Shown here in pieces: positions 1-13,222 of a stretch of 64,000 nucleotides of DNA. The number at the start of each line of letters is the position of its first letter. The first letter of the stretch is position 1. The DNA comes from Neopestalotiopsis rosae (taxonomy: Eukaryota > Ascomycota > Sordariomycetes > Amphisphaeriales > Sporocadaceae). Under the pieces are notes generated by a model. The model was given only the letters and a program-made list of their open reading frames with translations. It did not search any database and had not been told where the DNA came from. The stretch lies in contig JALGAS010000001.1 in the NCBI GenBank assembly GCA_023078685.1, forward strand, positions 5,394,001 to 5,458,000, given 5' to 3'. A program made the translations under genes and the position numbers.

Positions 1-357
1 ACAGCCGCCGCGTCAGCGAATCTCGTGAGATGCGCATTATCGGCTAGCACATTAGCAGTTCTGCAAATCATTATTGATAGAGTTGGTCCAGGCTGGTGTT
101 TTACCATATTTGGTGGGTTAAGTTGTATGTGTGGTCCTTTACTATTGTTGGAATCCCGAAAGGGCCAGGAGTGGCGAAAGTCCAGGATAGCTTGATCTCA
201 GCGTGCAAGGTCTTGCAACTGCGCTAGGCTTCTATTTCAAGGCCTCTGAACAAGGACTGATTATACGAACGAGAAAGGGCAGCGGTTTATTGATATATGG
301 TCCGAGAATTTGTATGTTTAGGCTGTAGAGAACCAGTTCTAAACGCCAGGGCGCCGC
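1..357. other. 3' flank of the NLR gene
   Basis: No gene is visible in these 357 bases at the window edge. Confidence 0.4.
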
Positions 358-3300
358 CTACCAGTCTGAAGCAAGAGAAGTTGAGATCACAGTGATATCC
401 CCCTTGCGAGGGCAGATAATTGCTCCTGACTCTGTGATTGATAAGAGCCGAAGACTCTGGTCGGAAAACCAGTCCCGGGGAATATAGAAGTGGCATCTTG
501 CATCTCCAATACCTCGCGTCGACTTGACTGGCCATGTACAAACTCCAAATGATTGATCGATATAGACCAGGTAGCCATTCTTCAGGACATTCAACGGCAT
601 CTCGATCTGTTCGGCTACTTCAACAGGCACCGGGATATAGACAAAACCATCCTCGTCGTTAAAGTTGTCGACCTTGACCTCGTTAATAAGCAAGAACCGC
701 GATCGCTGTTTTCTTTGAGTGTTGGATTGTGAAATTTCGACCAACAGATTGTTCTTGTAGAATGTGAGGAACACATTTTCGATAGTACCGTGGAGATCGT
801 CACTATGAGATGTATTGCTGGTCGTGTTTTTGGCTGATTTGAGCGGTTCCTGTGCCGATGCACCCACGACCTCTGCAGATGGGATATTCCAGCATGCCAA
901 GAGCGATAGGTCTTGCCATGAATGGAGAGACAGAGTCCCCCGCAAAAACCGAAGGACATGAGTGGAAGATGCTGGGTGAATGACCCACGATGCACCTTGG
1001 TTCTGCCCGGTCTCATCCATTTCTCCGATTTTGACCGAATCGCTTGTCCGCCAGACTTGTGTGGTGTCGCGGAGGACTACAAGTAATAGCGTCGAATCAG
1101 AAGACATCAGAATTTGCTTGGTACCACCACCCTTAGACGATTTGGCCTTGAACCTAGTGATCCGCCGTTGTGTCCAGCCAGTCGAAGTGAACTCTACTGC
1201 AACAACCGTTAACCTCCCGCCTACCTCAGCGTATGCAAAGCGACAGCCATCAGGACTCCAGACAAGATGCTGAATGCCCATTCCGGTAGGAATCTTATCG
1301 ATTTTGAGCTTTTGGCTGCTGTCATAATCGTAAAGCATGACAAGACCCTCGTCATCCCCAAAGCATGTGACGGACTTATGGGGCATCGGAGCAGTGATAG
1401 TGATTGGAATTGGATTGTCTGTGAAGGATTCGGTAGAAAGATTTGACTGTTCAATACTTTCCTCGGGCGACTGGCTACTATCAGCATGATCGTCAGTAGC
1501 TGCGAGTCTGATGAGGGCGTTGGGCTCCCATATGTTACAGGAGCTTCCACGAATATCGTAGAAACGGCGGCTGTCCTGACTGAAACATAGATTTGTAACA
1601 TGTTCCTCCGAAGTCAGCTGATATATCAATGTATTGGACTGATAGTCGTGGATCTTGATCGTGCCGTGTACACCACATACAGCAAAGGTGGTGCCATCGA
1701 GACTGATCTTTATGTGTAATGGAAACTGGCCACCATCAGGTGGTTGCTCATAGTAGGTATCTTCATTGATGTGAAATTTGAATATCGTTCCATCCATGAA
1801 GATGCCCATCAATTCCTCGCTGTTTGGATGCCATGCAAATGACATCACGAAAGGCGAGGCTGAGATCGAGGCCTTTTGACCACGATGAACTCGTTTCAAA
1901 ATCTTGGAGGGGTACAAGCTCCACACGGTCATAGGAAAACGACGATAAGCCACAGAAACCTTGGTGCGATCTGGGCTTACTGCAAGAGCGGTGGGAGAGC
2001 CAATAATGGTCCCTTCCAAAGATTCTGTTTCTTCCAGCATGATGAGATTGGCGATATCCCATGATCCGGTCTCCTTGTGCAAAAAGCCTTGCAGCAAGCA
2101 TTGGCGATCAGTACCAACCAATAGCTTCGAATCATTATCAACGAAATCTAATGTCAGAGCCATCATGTCGGGAGGGTTGTCAAATGAGTTGACCAATTTC
2201 CCTGACTGGATGCTCCACACTTTGGTGGTGCTATGTCCATATGTTGCAACTCGGTCACCGCTTTCACCGAAACACACGGCTGAGATAATCTCGCCAGCGT
2301 TCAAGAGTTGCACACGGTGAAACGTAGTGCAATCCCAGATCGATAAAGCGCCTGAACTGTCTGCCACGGCAAGATGTTTAACTGAGCAACATAAAAGTGT
2401 TGCCTGATGCTCAGTTCCTACCGATACGCGAGCAAGACAAGCATCCCAATCATCGGGAAGACCTTGAACTTTCGGCGAAGATGATAGAGGACCGAAAATT
2501 CGATGTATCGCAGTTTTGGATGGACAGAATTGTGCGACAGAGCTATGAACTGACGCGGGATCTTTTGATAAGATGGCGCCGTATTTTCCAGGCAGCTTCA
2601 AGAGATCACGAGACCAAAGCTCTAGTAGCTCAAGGTCCTCATAGCGACGCTTGGCAGGCTCAGAAGCAGCATCAGACTTGCGCTTCTTTTTGACAAAGTG
2701 GTCAAGTGTTTGAGCAGTGTCGATAAGCGCCTTGAGCTGGCCAAAAATGGCGAGCAACTGGACCCATACGAGTGCACTTGGCTGCGTAAAGAACCTGATC
2801 AAGATATCCATATGCTTATCAGTCTCGCCTGACGAACCATTTCTTAAATGGTGCATCCATGTGGTACTGCGATATTGAAGAGGATGCAGTTCACCCGATT
2901 GAATTTTTGACTTGATAGTTTTCCCCATAAGAGCGTCCAAAGATGATCGGAAGAGCTCGTCGTGGCATTCGCTGGCAGTGAACTTGAAGGGAAGGGTGGT
3001 GCAGTTCATCAAATACTCCCTAGCTGTCAGATGGAGTAAACCTATTCGGTCTCCGCCCTCAATGACTAGGAAGTGGCCACATAGTCGAGTGACTGTCGAT
3101 GTCAAATCGAGGATATGCCCAAATTCAGGTTCAAGGATATTCGAAACTTCGTCTAGTAAGAGGGGTCTCCGTGCATAGACAGCCCAGACTAAAAGCTGCT
3201 TGGAAAGACTTCGATCCGAAGGTCGTTTTATATTCGAGATCGACTCTGCCATCCGTTGATATAAGGGCTCCATCCCTGGTGGTAGCTCGTTCAATGCATA

Positions 3301-5497
3301 ACGAACGTCGTCTTCAGTGTGGCAGTCTTTTATTTCTTCGAGTATGAGATGGACCCAAAGAAAATTGTCATTAGCCTGTGCGAGAATCGTTCTCGTGACT
3401 TCGTCCTTGACTGATTCATCCCAGCTGAGATATCGAAGCTCTTCTTCGACAAAGATGCGCATGTCTGTGGAGTTCCTGTCCAGTGAGAACCACGATGACT
3501 GTACTTTCGAATTGATCCTCCCAAAAGAAGTGAAAAGAGCAGAACTCCAACGACTTGTCAGCAGTACACGTATTGGCGTAAGTGAAGCATTGGTTTCTGC
3601 CATGAGCTCTAGAGTCTGCTGCGGCATGGCTGACTCATCAAGGCCATCGAAAACCCAGTAAAGAGGGGCCTTCAGCTTGAGCTTGAACAGAACATTGGTG
3701 AACAACCTCTTCCAGATCGATCTCCAGTCCGTATCCTTTATGTTGGAGGCTGCGACCGAGATGTTTGCCAACGCACGGCGATACGTCGGATGAGCTTTTG
3801 CAATTTGGTAAGCCAAAAACCGTAGCAAAGATCCAATAGAACGTTTTGTCTCATCTCCGCTTCGGAAAAAGAAGTGCTGGACAGAGGCGCCTTCTTCCCG
3901 CAGGTGGTCTATCAAGAATGAAGAGAAGACAGACTTCCCGCGCCCAGGACGACTATGCAGCCACAAAATATGGGACTCTTCCGGTTGACTGATCCAGACT
4001 TGCATTTGTGACTCATTCAAAATTCCTGAACAGGTGCCCTCGGCACGTCGGCTTAGAAACAAATTCAAGTCGACGTCCCAATTGTCAGGAATGCCTAGAA
4101 GCGCCTGGATCTTTTTTATATCTGGCTCAAAGGTATCGTCCGCTGACAAAGTCAGATTGATTCTAGGAACAAGCAGCGATATTAAGACTTACAAGATGAG
4201 TCAAAGGATGATACAATGTTTTTGATAGCTCCCAACACGGTTCGATAATTGATATCGGTAGGGCTGTCGAATTTACATGCTCCATGATGGTCGGCATTAA
4301 GTGACCGAGACACTTCAGCAGGATAGCCAAGCTTAGCAGCATCTTCCTCAACGATCATCTTGAAAAAGTCAGTATACTCTCTCTCCATGCAATTTGTATG
4401 TCATAAACTGACAGATGATCCCAGTCCCAATGATGTTTGAATTGTTTCATAAAACGAGAATATCTGGAGGTTCTCTGCGATGTGTCGAAACTGTTCATTC
4501 AAAGTTCGCAGAAAGGAACCATGGGTGTCCAGCTCTGTAACATACTGCTTCGATCCTCGAAAACTGGCGCTGAGCAATTTGTTCAGCAGAGCAGATAGGT
4601 CACCTCCTCGATGTGGCGTAGCAAGAAATATTACAGCCTTGATGGAGTTCGCAACGTCGAGGTAGCGATTGTCCAGTTGTGCATCCAGGAACGCCTAATC
4701 CAGCTTAGCATACGTGTAAATGACCTGACGCAAAAACTGACCTTTTTGAAGACAAGACCTCCCATGGAATGTGCTACAACCAATATTGGTGCCTATCACT
4801 CAGTTAAGATTTTGAGGACGAAGGCTTCCAGGTAGAATTTGACGAGACTCACATCTCCAAGACCTAAGATTTGACCACTCGCATCCCTTCCATATAACAT
4901 ATCATATAGCAAATTCTTGGCAAAATCTGATATGCCGAGATTTGGACTCTGGGAAGATGCTAAATAAAACGCATTGTACCCAAATGTGAAGATTCTGCAG
5001 CCTCGAACATCGGGATCATCAGGAAGCCATTCCAATGGCCAGAATTTGTCCAAATCATGGTCCTTAGCCCAGGTGAGCCGGCTTGAACCTCCCAACCCAT
5101 GTATAAAGATAATATCGGCAGATTGAGGGCCATCTGGAGCGTGAAGCAGCGTCAAACCAAGGGGATCTGCCGCTCTGTCTGCTGGAGTTTTATTTCTAGT
5201 ACTTTTTCGCGATACTGGTTTAATAGTTTCTGGAATGCTTTCGCTGCGGACTACTAATTCTGAATTGGATCGATGCGCAATGCTGTTCCGCGCCTGGTCC
5301 TCAACCAGTGTCAGATCGCTACCAACGCTTGAACTCCGGTCGGCAACAGCATCGTCAGGGATGGTCTCGGGTGCATTTGCTCGACGGTTCTTGGAGGATG
5401 AGAATATCTTGCGGCGAAACTAGGTAGCGAATACCATTAGTCAGCTTGAGCTCTTCAGTTACCTCACAACCAGGGCAAGAACTGGAGAAATTACCAT
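358..5497 (-). CDS. NLR-type protein: SesB-like esterase, NACHT NTPase, degenerate WD40-like propeller
   Basis: Predicted 1626-residue intracellular sensor of the fungal NLR class. Exons on the minus strand are 5497-5468, 5419-4853, 4792-4742, 4694-4413, 4358-4193 and 4142-358; all joins keep frame and the introns are 47-60 nt. An alpha/beta-hydrolase domain comes first: oxyanion segment IHGLGG near residue 116, nucleophile elbow HSMGG with Ser208, TPHRGG near 242, and NADHH near 340. A NACHT domain follows, with P-loop GRGKS near 432-436 and Walker B FDGLDE near 530-535. The C-terminal 900 residues hold irregular WD40-like blades (SIWD, KVWS, NIWE) rather than near-identical repeats. In characterised fungi this layout acts in heterokaryon incompatibility and programmed cell death; that role here is inferred. 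Exon 1 encodes only 10 residues and its donor GTGAGG is less certain than the rest. I see no frame break. Confidence 0.88.
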
Positions 5498-8400
5498 TCT
5501 CGGCACCTAGGTGTTCTGAGACCAAGTCCACCTAGATAGCTAGTGCGCCTTTAAGCGTAGTCGTTCACCAACATAATTGGATCGCCTGAATTTAGTTCAC
5601 TTGCTCCGGGAGTTTTGGCGTTTCGCGGTAGTACAAACGATACCTGCTCCTCACAAAAGGGCAAAATAATGTTGCTGCGTACAGAGTATTCGCTCTCGCA
5701 TTCACAATGATGCAGCTCGGCATTCAACGACGAACCAGAAACCCCGCGCGTACCGCATATTAATTGTTGCTTGCCGGTTATCGATAAGCAACCATGCATT
5801 ACCTGCATATAGGTCCCTGATCATTTCCTTATTGGTACCATGGGAGGCAGGGGATACAATCTTGGTTGATTCTATGTCTATTTGAGAGTACTATTATAGA
5901 TGCCTACTGTTTGGCAGCGTTGAGGATCAACCCTCGACCAAGAATCGAACTCCATTACTTACTTACATTTGCCGACGAAATTGTAAAATGACTAAGTGAT
6001 AATATAGCACAGTCTTAATTTGCGACGACGCAATTGAGATGCAGGTGTCAAGTCCGGCCCCAACGCTTTTGACTCTACTTTGGCATGGCTAGCAAACGGC
6101 CATGAAGACGTTAACTTCGGGACCTTGCGTTTGACGGTTTTTTGTGCATACGTAGTCTTGCTTGCATGACGAGTACAACTTTGCAGCAAATTCAAATGCA
6201 TGACAATGAACCTCGAGCTGTTTGTCGGCTTGCATAGAGGTGACGAAGACGAGTAAATTCACACATTCATGATACTCATTTTGAAATCAAAACACTTCCA
6301 TCACGGCTACAAACATCGTCCTTCACCGACATGATCGGGGTCGCCTGAGGCGTGGTCTAGTGCATCTGGCCAGCAACGGCAGGTTGGCATTTAGTATATT
6401 TTAGTGCAGACCATATATGCACCTCGATGCTTGCAGGTCATGTTGACTCGGAATGGTGAAAATTCCTTCAAATTTTGATTCAGTAATAGAAATCTTCGAG
6501 GTTGGGTGCCCGCGTGAGCCGCATACCAGTAATGACTTACCGAATATCGATGCGCATCCATCGGTAGTAAATGTAGATCCACGGGTACCTACCGAAGTAC
6601 CTCTCCAGTGACCCGGTCGTCTTCTGTAGATCGAGTCCGGTGTTCCGTTGGACTGGGAATATAGGCAAGTGATGTGAATCAGACGTACAAATAAGGCAGG
6701 TAGTACAGTCTTACCAGCATCGATTGTTGAACACGTATTTTGCTCCATTCCTCAGCCTATAGACATGCCGAGGGAATATAGTCGCGATCCCCGGTTTTCT
6801 CCAAGACATTTTCTAGACATGACCAGTTGAAAAGATTTGCAACTAGTGAATATCATAGCGTTACAGTGAGAGTTCCGCGTGGTGAGCAATAAAAAACCAA
6901 AAGTCGCGAACGGGTCCAATCCGGGGCCCGACACGGCAGTCGATCATATAGCGCCCACGTGAGCGAACCCCAAAGCCAGTCATACAGGATGACAATTACT
7001 TAACACCAACTTGGTAGCGCGGGGAAACGGAACAGACGAATACCACATTGCGGCCAGCAGATGCCCAACTTCGCCACTCATTGATCATATGTGAATGACT
7101 TCATCTTTGACCTTGCCGTCGAGGCGGGCGGCTGGCTGGCTGAGCGACATACGGCCGAGCCACGGCGGACAAGATGACATCCGGTTTTTTATAACTTTTC
7201 AAAAAGTTGACGTCCTGTGGCGGACGTTATATTCCGCGCTGCTGTGCGACGACGATAGAGTTGCAGCCACAGTGAGAGGTTTTATTTCCTTGTTGGGAAT
7301 ACCTGCTTCGAGTCAGGGTATCTCACGTGGCCTGCACTTGACTTTTCACCACCACCAACGTCCTGCAGCAGTCATTCGTGCATTGCGGCTCAAGGCCTCG
7401 GTAATCAGGAAATTAAATTAAATCTGGTATAGGAACGCGGGGTTTGGCGTCTAGTACCGGCATATCTAGCGCCTGCACGTACTGCTGATGCTACTGTAAT
7501 CCACCTTGAGAGTGAGTTTAAAAAAAAACGTTTACAAGCAGAAACCAAGTAACAACGCGTATGCGCGTCGAAAGAAGGTTGTTTCTAAAAGCTCCGCTTA
7601 TTCCTTCTGCATGGCGCAACGAGCTGCGAGATAATAGTGGCGGGCCGAAGGATTTCTTGGATGATCATCATCCACCATAATTCAAATCCTTCGAGAAAAT
7701 CGGCACAGAAGGAATCGCCATTGCGCCCCCCTTGGAGAGGCGTTGTATTGTACGGCACAGCAACCGGCAGTGACAACTCATATTTCGTGCAGTCAGAATC
7801 TAGTATCTTAAAATGACCGAATCACCGGTCCCTGCAGTGATGATCATTGAATTATAACGTTACTGACGTAGCGTCACACGACGCTTGAAGCTCACTACGT
7901 GGCTCACCGCACTGGCTGCGTCCCAAAGTATTGGTCGACGGACACACCACTAGAAAATAAAACCTTGGCTTGGCACAAGTAGGCAAAGACACACAAAAAG
8001 GAAAGAACAAAAAAGATTCTGCTTTTGCCGGCTTTGTTCTAGAAGTTGGAGAAAAATGGCAAATCAGTTGACCAGTCCTGGGATCTGGAAACATCCAATA
8101 ACCGTCGCCGCGATATGGGGGGTTTCTCGGGGACTATTGCCGGGCGGTCCTATCGCACGACAGCAACGCATTCCACAACGTCAGTTTCTCTGACCCAACT
8201 GCAAGGCTTAGCCATACGGACCCGACCATTTCTTTGTCAATAACATCATCGTACGGCCGACGGGCAGTGTCTCAGTAAGACGAGGCTGGACCTAAAAAAG
8301 TCATCTCTGCGTCTTTACATTGGCCCAGGGGAAGAAAACACATCAGGCCCATCAAGGAAGCTCCATCAAGGACCCAGGGACCCATCGTTGGTCTTGTCTT

Positions 8401-8669
8401 GTCATAGCCCAAAGATGTGGTTTGTCATGGCTGATGATCACGCCGGAAGACGGCCTCTCTTGTCTGGCTGCCTGATGACCCGAATCTGATGGCGGACTTT
8501 TTGTTACAATAATGACCGCGTGCTTGGCTTCGGGCTGTGATCTTGCATCTCTCGCATCATATAAACATCATGTCGTCTGTCGTCGAAAAGATATCCATCT
8601 CTGTCGTGCTAACACCACAAGAGAAAGAATAAGGTTCTTCTAAAATAGCGGATTACATAACCCTTCAAT
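5498..8669. other. Gene-poor interval
   Basis: No open frame in these 3.2 kb has recognisable domains, splice-supported extension or consistent codon use. There is an A9 run near 7519 and two CACGTG hexamers (near 6957 and 7325). The last few hundred bases are the promoter of the downstream glycosidase gene. Confidence 0.5.
8560..8565 (+). promoter_or_regulatory. TATA box of the GH93-like gene
   Basis: TATAAA lies 105 bases upstream of the ATG of the secreted glycosidase gene. A 20-codon upstream frame begins at 8570 and ends at 8632. It would be in the leader only if transcription starts very close to the TATA box. Confidence 0.5.
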
Positions 8670-9815
8670 ATGCTTTTAAACAATGTCTTGAAGGCAGCAC
8701 TACTGCTGGCCTCTTCCCTCCCTTCATCACTCGGCATGGCTATCCCACACAATGTTGCCGCTCTGAAGTCGCGGGCATTGTCGACGTCGCCTGCCAGTAT
8801 TCAGACCCAGGACTCTTCAGGCAATGCCTATCCCCGCGTGACAGCACTCTCTGACGGGACACTGCTGCTTGGCTATGCCCACTATGATGGCACAACCCAC
8901 GCACTAGATATCCTGCGGTCTACAGATGGAGGCTCTTCCTTTACACCCTATGGCTCCGTCACATCACGAACAGACAATGCGGATCTAGACAACATCTTCC
9001 TCCTGGAAGTTGGCTCCACCTCGCCGCCTACCGTGCTGGCGGCCTACAGGAACCACGACAAGGACAGCTCTGGTGTTTACACATACTTCCGCATCACCGT
9101 ATCCAAGAGCACCGACGGCGGCAAGTCGTGGGCCTTTGCCGGTCAGGCTACCGAATTCTCTGCCTCCAGCTCGGGTGGCTGGGGCGTCTGGGAGCCCTTC
9201 ATGCGGATAGGAAGCAACGGTCAGGTGCAGCTCGACTTTAGCAAAGAGTTGGCGGCCAACAACCAGCAGACCTACCGCACGCTCTCTTCGAACCAAGGGT
9301 CTTCCTGGTCTTCGCCGGTCAACCTCTTGACCCATCCTTCCAACGTGAACCTGCGCGATGGCATGGTGGGCATCGCCAAGGTCACTGACCAAGCAGACGG
9401 CCGTGCTGCCCTGGTGATTGTCTTTGAGACGACATCGCGTGGAGATGGTATCTTCAACATTGCATATGCCGTCTCCTACGACGACGGCGCCAGCTATGGC
9501 ACTGCCGGCGTTGTCTACATGCCGTCGGGCACCAAGCAGGCCGGCGCGCCGCAGATTGCCAACAAGGGGTCCAACGGTCTCGCCGTCGTCTTCATGACCG
9601 ACGAGGACTCGTCTACGCAAAACTGGCCCACCATTGCTCAGATCAAGACGGTGACGGCCGACCAGCTCAGCGGTGGCAAGATCACTTGGTCCAGCCCGCA
9701 AGCCGTCAGCAGCGGCACCTATAGCCACTGGCCCGGCGTGCTGAGCTTCAGTGGGAAGATCCTTTCTGTTTATGACCAAGGCGGAGCCATTGTCGGCAAG
9801 TACTTGAATTACTAG
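8670..9815 (+). CDS. Secreted sialidase-fold glycosidase, GH93-like exo-arabinanase
   Basis: Intronless 381-residue protein with an N-terminal signal peptide (hydrophobic stretch about residues 6-22). Asp-box/BNR motifs STDGGSSF (about 84-91) and STDGGKSW (about 147-154), plus a variant SNQGSSW (about 207-213), mark a six-bladed sialidase-fold propeller. Length and layout fit fungal GH93 enzymes, which release arabinobiose from the ends of linear alpha-1,5-arabinan in pectin side chains. Glu175 in WEPF and Glu253 in FET have about the spacing expected of the GH93 catalytic pair; assigning them as catalytic is inference. A GH33-type sialidase is the alternative but less likely, since I see no clear arginine triad. 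The pectin lyase gene 50 kb away would act on the same polymer. Confidence 0.75.
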   Translation: MLLNNVLKAALLLASSLPSSLGMAIPHNVAALKSRALSTSPASIQTQDSSGNAYPRVTALSDGTLLLGYAHYDGTTHALDILRSTDGGSSFTPYGSVTSRTDNADLDNIFLLEVGSTSPPTVLAAYRNHDKDSSGVYTYFRITVSKSTDGGKSWAFAGQATEFSASSSGGWGVWEPFMRIGSNGQVQLDFSKELAANNQQTYRTLSSNQGSSWSSPVNLLTHPSNVNLRDGMVGIAKVTDQADGRAALVIVFETTSRGDGIFNIAYAVSYDDGASYGTAGVVYMPSGTKQAGAPQIANKGSNGLAVVFMTDEDSSTQNWPTIAQIKTVTADQLSGGKITWSSPQAVSSGTYSHWPGVLSFSGKILSVYDQGGAIVGKYLNY

Positions 9816-11157
9816 TCTTTTGCTTTCTTTTTTTGTGGTTTTTGGGAAAGTTTATACTATAGGATCTGCTTAGCGTTGTAAGATCCACGGGCCGAATTGG
9901 GCAATCGGGCTATTCAGCTTGCGCCACGGGCTGGAATGGGTATAGCCAGGAGTTTTCTGTATCGTACATATATGCGTGGTGCTTTGAAATGATATCCCTT
10001 CGTTACCGCTGTCAATCCTTGATTACAAGGCCCGTGAACATGGGTGCGACAAAACTTGGAGACGTGATGTGATGTGACCCAAGTTTTTGGAAATAGAGAG
10101 CGCCACCCAACGCCATCGATACCAGGTAGAGGGAGCGCCGAATAGCGGGTCGGGCCGCCACACCATCTATGATCGCAAGCACAAAACAGGCTCTTATCTT
10201 ACATATGAGGCTTTGTTACATGTGTCTGCATCTCATGAATATTCAAAAATACACTGTAGTGGATCATTTGAAGGGTCGACACTTGACGATCACGGTATCT
10301 TCGAGTGCGACCATGCACTTCATCAAAATGGACGCCGAGGAGACCCGACCATGTGTCACCCGCTATCTTTAGTAATTGTCTGATTCGATAATGGGCATGT
10401 CTGAGATTAGTACGCCTCTGACGAAATGGATGGAATTGTTGGAGAAACTCAGAGACATCCAGGTTCTTCAGCCAACGTTGCATGGTGCATCCCTGGTAGC
10501 CTATACCACCTACCCGCAAAGAGTCTCATGACACTGATGTAGATGGCTAACTGTAGAATTCTGGAAAATATCGCAAAGAAACTCCATCCATGGCCTGTCA
10601 TGCACTTTTTGTACTCCGTCATTCCCTGGCGCAATGTCGTGTTACGGGGCGCCATGTAGCCATCCGCTTAAACGGCCATCTATTTTCCTTGCTGGTAACC
10701 TGCCCAGAAGCTGTTTGCCAAGAGCAGCAAATTTGGAGCATTTCCATACGAGCTTCTATGAAAAGCAGTACCTGTCCGATTTCCACTCTGTGCCTTTTCG
10801 CTATTGCTGCATTTAAGAAGTCCCGAGGGGCTGGAGGCATAGGGACCTGCCTGTTTGGGCCTCTAGTGGCCTGCGTCCCCAATTAAAATATCCCAGTCTC
10901 GGCACCCTGCTGCAACTCCAGCGGTGCCGTCGACGAGATCAGATGGAAGATACCTACCGTATCCGGTCTGGTCCTTTGACGTGATTTGATTATCTATCTG
11001 TAAATCAGGCTAATATAGGCGGAGCATCACTGCTTCACTTGCTTCAAACATGTTTATACTTAAAAGGCTTATTTGCACTTGGCTTTACTTGGCGGCTTGT
11101 TGTTCCTTTGCATTCTCCCAGCATCTCCAAAGGGGCAATCAGTAAAATCAGTCCGCC
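9816..11157. other. Intergenic interval
   Basis: These 1.3 kb separate two co-oriented secreted-enzyme genes. Open frames of 60-106 codons occur on both strands but lack recognisable motifs or splice support. I see nothing else. Confidence 0.45.
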
Positions 11158-13130
11158 ATGTATCTTTCGGCATTCCTCACTCTTGCGCTGGCCGCTGGCA
11201 GCGCCGTCGCCCTGCCGGCAGCGTCCAGCGACTTTGCCAAGACAAAGGTCTTTGAGAAGCCAGCGACCGTGCCGACCAGATGGGCCAAGCTGGATAACAT
11301 TGTCGGAGGTCTGGACAAGGGCAACACCACTCTGGAACTGCGCATTCAGCTCACTTCTCAGAACACGGACAAGTTCCACGATCTGGCGCTCAATGTATGT
11401 GTAATTCTGAGTTGCACTGGCCGATTTGGGTCAATAATACGAGTCTTGATAGAGTATAAGTATTGACATGTGCCATACAGATTGCAACTCCCGGTCATGA
11501 ACTATACGGAAAGCACCTTTCCCAGGCCGAGATTGATCAAATGATTGCCCCCAAGGATGAGTCGAAATCACTCGTCTTGGATTGGCTCTCTCAATCGGGT
11601 CTTGCCGACAAGTCTTCGGTTTCGTCCCGTGGCAACGCTGTCATTGTGACGGCGAGTGTCTCTGAGATTGAGCAACTGCTCGCAGCGGAGTACAACGCAT
11701 ACAGTGAGTATATTCCTGGTCCATTTTCTCATGATGTATCGCAATACAATTGTCGATTCATATCACGTGAGGTTGAGAGCAATACGCTTACAGAATATAG
11801 CCAACAGCGAGACCGGAGAACAGATTGTCAGGACACTCGAGTACAGCCTCCCCGAGAGTCTGGACGGTCACGTCCGGATGGTCCAGCCGACCAACTTCTT
11901 TGGCTTTAGGTCGTTCCTCAGCACCGACGACGAGGTTGAGGCCGCCGCGGCTGTCGCCATTACGCCCGCAGAGTTGTCCACCCTTTACAACTTTGCGTCC
12001 AGCACGGACGCGCAGAGCAACGGACGTATGGGCATCGCCGGCTTCCTGGAGCAGTGGCCCAGCAAGTCCGATCTGTCGACCTTTATGAACAGGTTCGCCA
12101 TTTTCGACAACGCCGACGAGACCTACACGTGCGCCCTCATCAACGGCGGCACGTGCCCAGCGAGCCCCGGCTCGTCGGTCGGTGTCGAGGCCAACCTGGA
12201 CGTGCAGTACGCCCGCGCCATCACAAAGGACATCCCCAACGTCTTTTACAGCACCGGCGGCCGCCCGCCGCTCGAGGGCAGCGGCACCAACACCAACGAG
12301 CCCTACCTCGAGTTCCTCGAGTACCTGCAGGGTCTCGACGACGACGAGCTGCCCAACACCGTCTCCATCTCCTACGGCGACGACGAGAGCACCGTCCCCC
12401 TGAGCTACGCTGACACTGTCTGCGATCTCTTCTCGCAGATCGGCGCCCGTGGTGTCTCCATTACCGCTTCCTCGGGTGATTCCTCGGTCGGTACCACGTG
12501 CAAGACTGCTGCTGGTACCGTCGGCTTCACGACCGCCTTCCCCGCCGCCTGCCCCTGGATCACCTCGGTCGGCGGCACCTCGGGCGTGCCCGAGGCAGCC
12601 TGGACGTCGGGCGGCGCCGGCTTCAGCGAGATCTTTGGCCAGCCCTCGTACCAGTCCGCGGCCGTCGAGGCGTGGCTGTCGTCCAACTCGGACAACGTCG
12701 ACAAGTACTTCAACGCCTCCGGCCGCGCCTACCCCGACGTCTCGGCCCAGGCCACGGCCGTCCGCATCGTCGTGTCGGGAAGCACCACCTCGGTCTCGGG
12801 CACGAGCTGCTCCTCGCCCATCTTTGCCAGCATCATCCAGCTCATCAACTCGGCGCGCCTGGCCGACGGCAAGGCGGCGCTGGGCTTCCTGAACCCGTGG
12901 CTCTACAGCAACGCTTCTACCGGTTTCAACGATATTGCCAGCGGATCTACCAAGGGTTGCCGAGGTGTCATCACCGGCGGCGCTGGATTCTCTGCTGCAT
13001 CTGTGAGTTCTATACTTTTCCCAACTTTGCACGTGATATGATTGCTAATAATTACTAGGGCTGGGATCCCGCCACCGGTCTGGGAACACCAAACTTTGCC
13101 AAGCTCAAGGCCATTTCGGATTCCACGTAG
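11158..13130 (+). CDS. Sedolisin-family (S53) secreted tripeptidyl peptidase-like protease
   Basis: Four exons, 11158-11394, 11481-11703, 11801-13002 and 13059-13130, give a 577-residue preproprotein. A signal peptide covers about residues 1-19. The pro-domain contains the typical TPGHELYGKHL segment and runs to about residue 190; the catalytic domain follows. Glu283 and Asp287 in VEANLD and Ser489 in SGTSCSSP are the sedolisin catalytic triad. The SSGD segment supplies the oxyanion-hole Asp. The C-terminal GWDPATGLGTPNF block is the usual family end. Members are acid serine-carboxyl peptidases removing tripeptides or cutting internally, secreted for nutrition or host-protein degradation. The stop codon lies 92 bp from the stop of the convergent GMC oxidoreductase gene. 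All motifs are present, so the enzyme is probably active. Confidence 0.92.
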
Positions 13131-13222
13131 AGAGGAACCTGGGGAGAGACAATACGTGTATATAGCAATTGACCTATGTGAAGGGTCGAAGAAAATGTCC
13201 ATAGTATCGAAAAAACAAGAAT

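Noticed and set aside
5930..5965. GTTCGATTC on the minus strand as a tRNA T-arm
   Set aside because: The flanking bases do not pair into a T-stem and no anticodon or acceptor stem is found upstream.
8985..9779. 264-codon frame antisense to the GH93-like gene
   Set aside because: Codon-bias shadow without motifs, opposite a coherent secreted enzyme.
11788..13032. 414-codon open frame antisense to the sedolisin gene
   Set aside because: It mirrors the GC-rich third positions of the real gene, encodes a Gly/Val/Arg/Ala-biased sequence with no motif, and lies opposite a fully supported protease.
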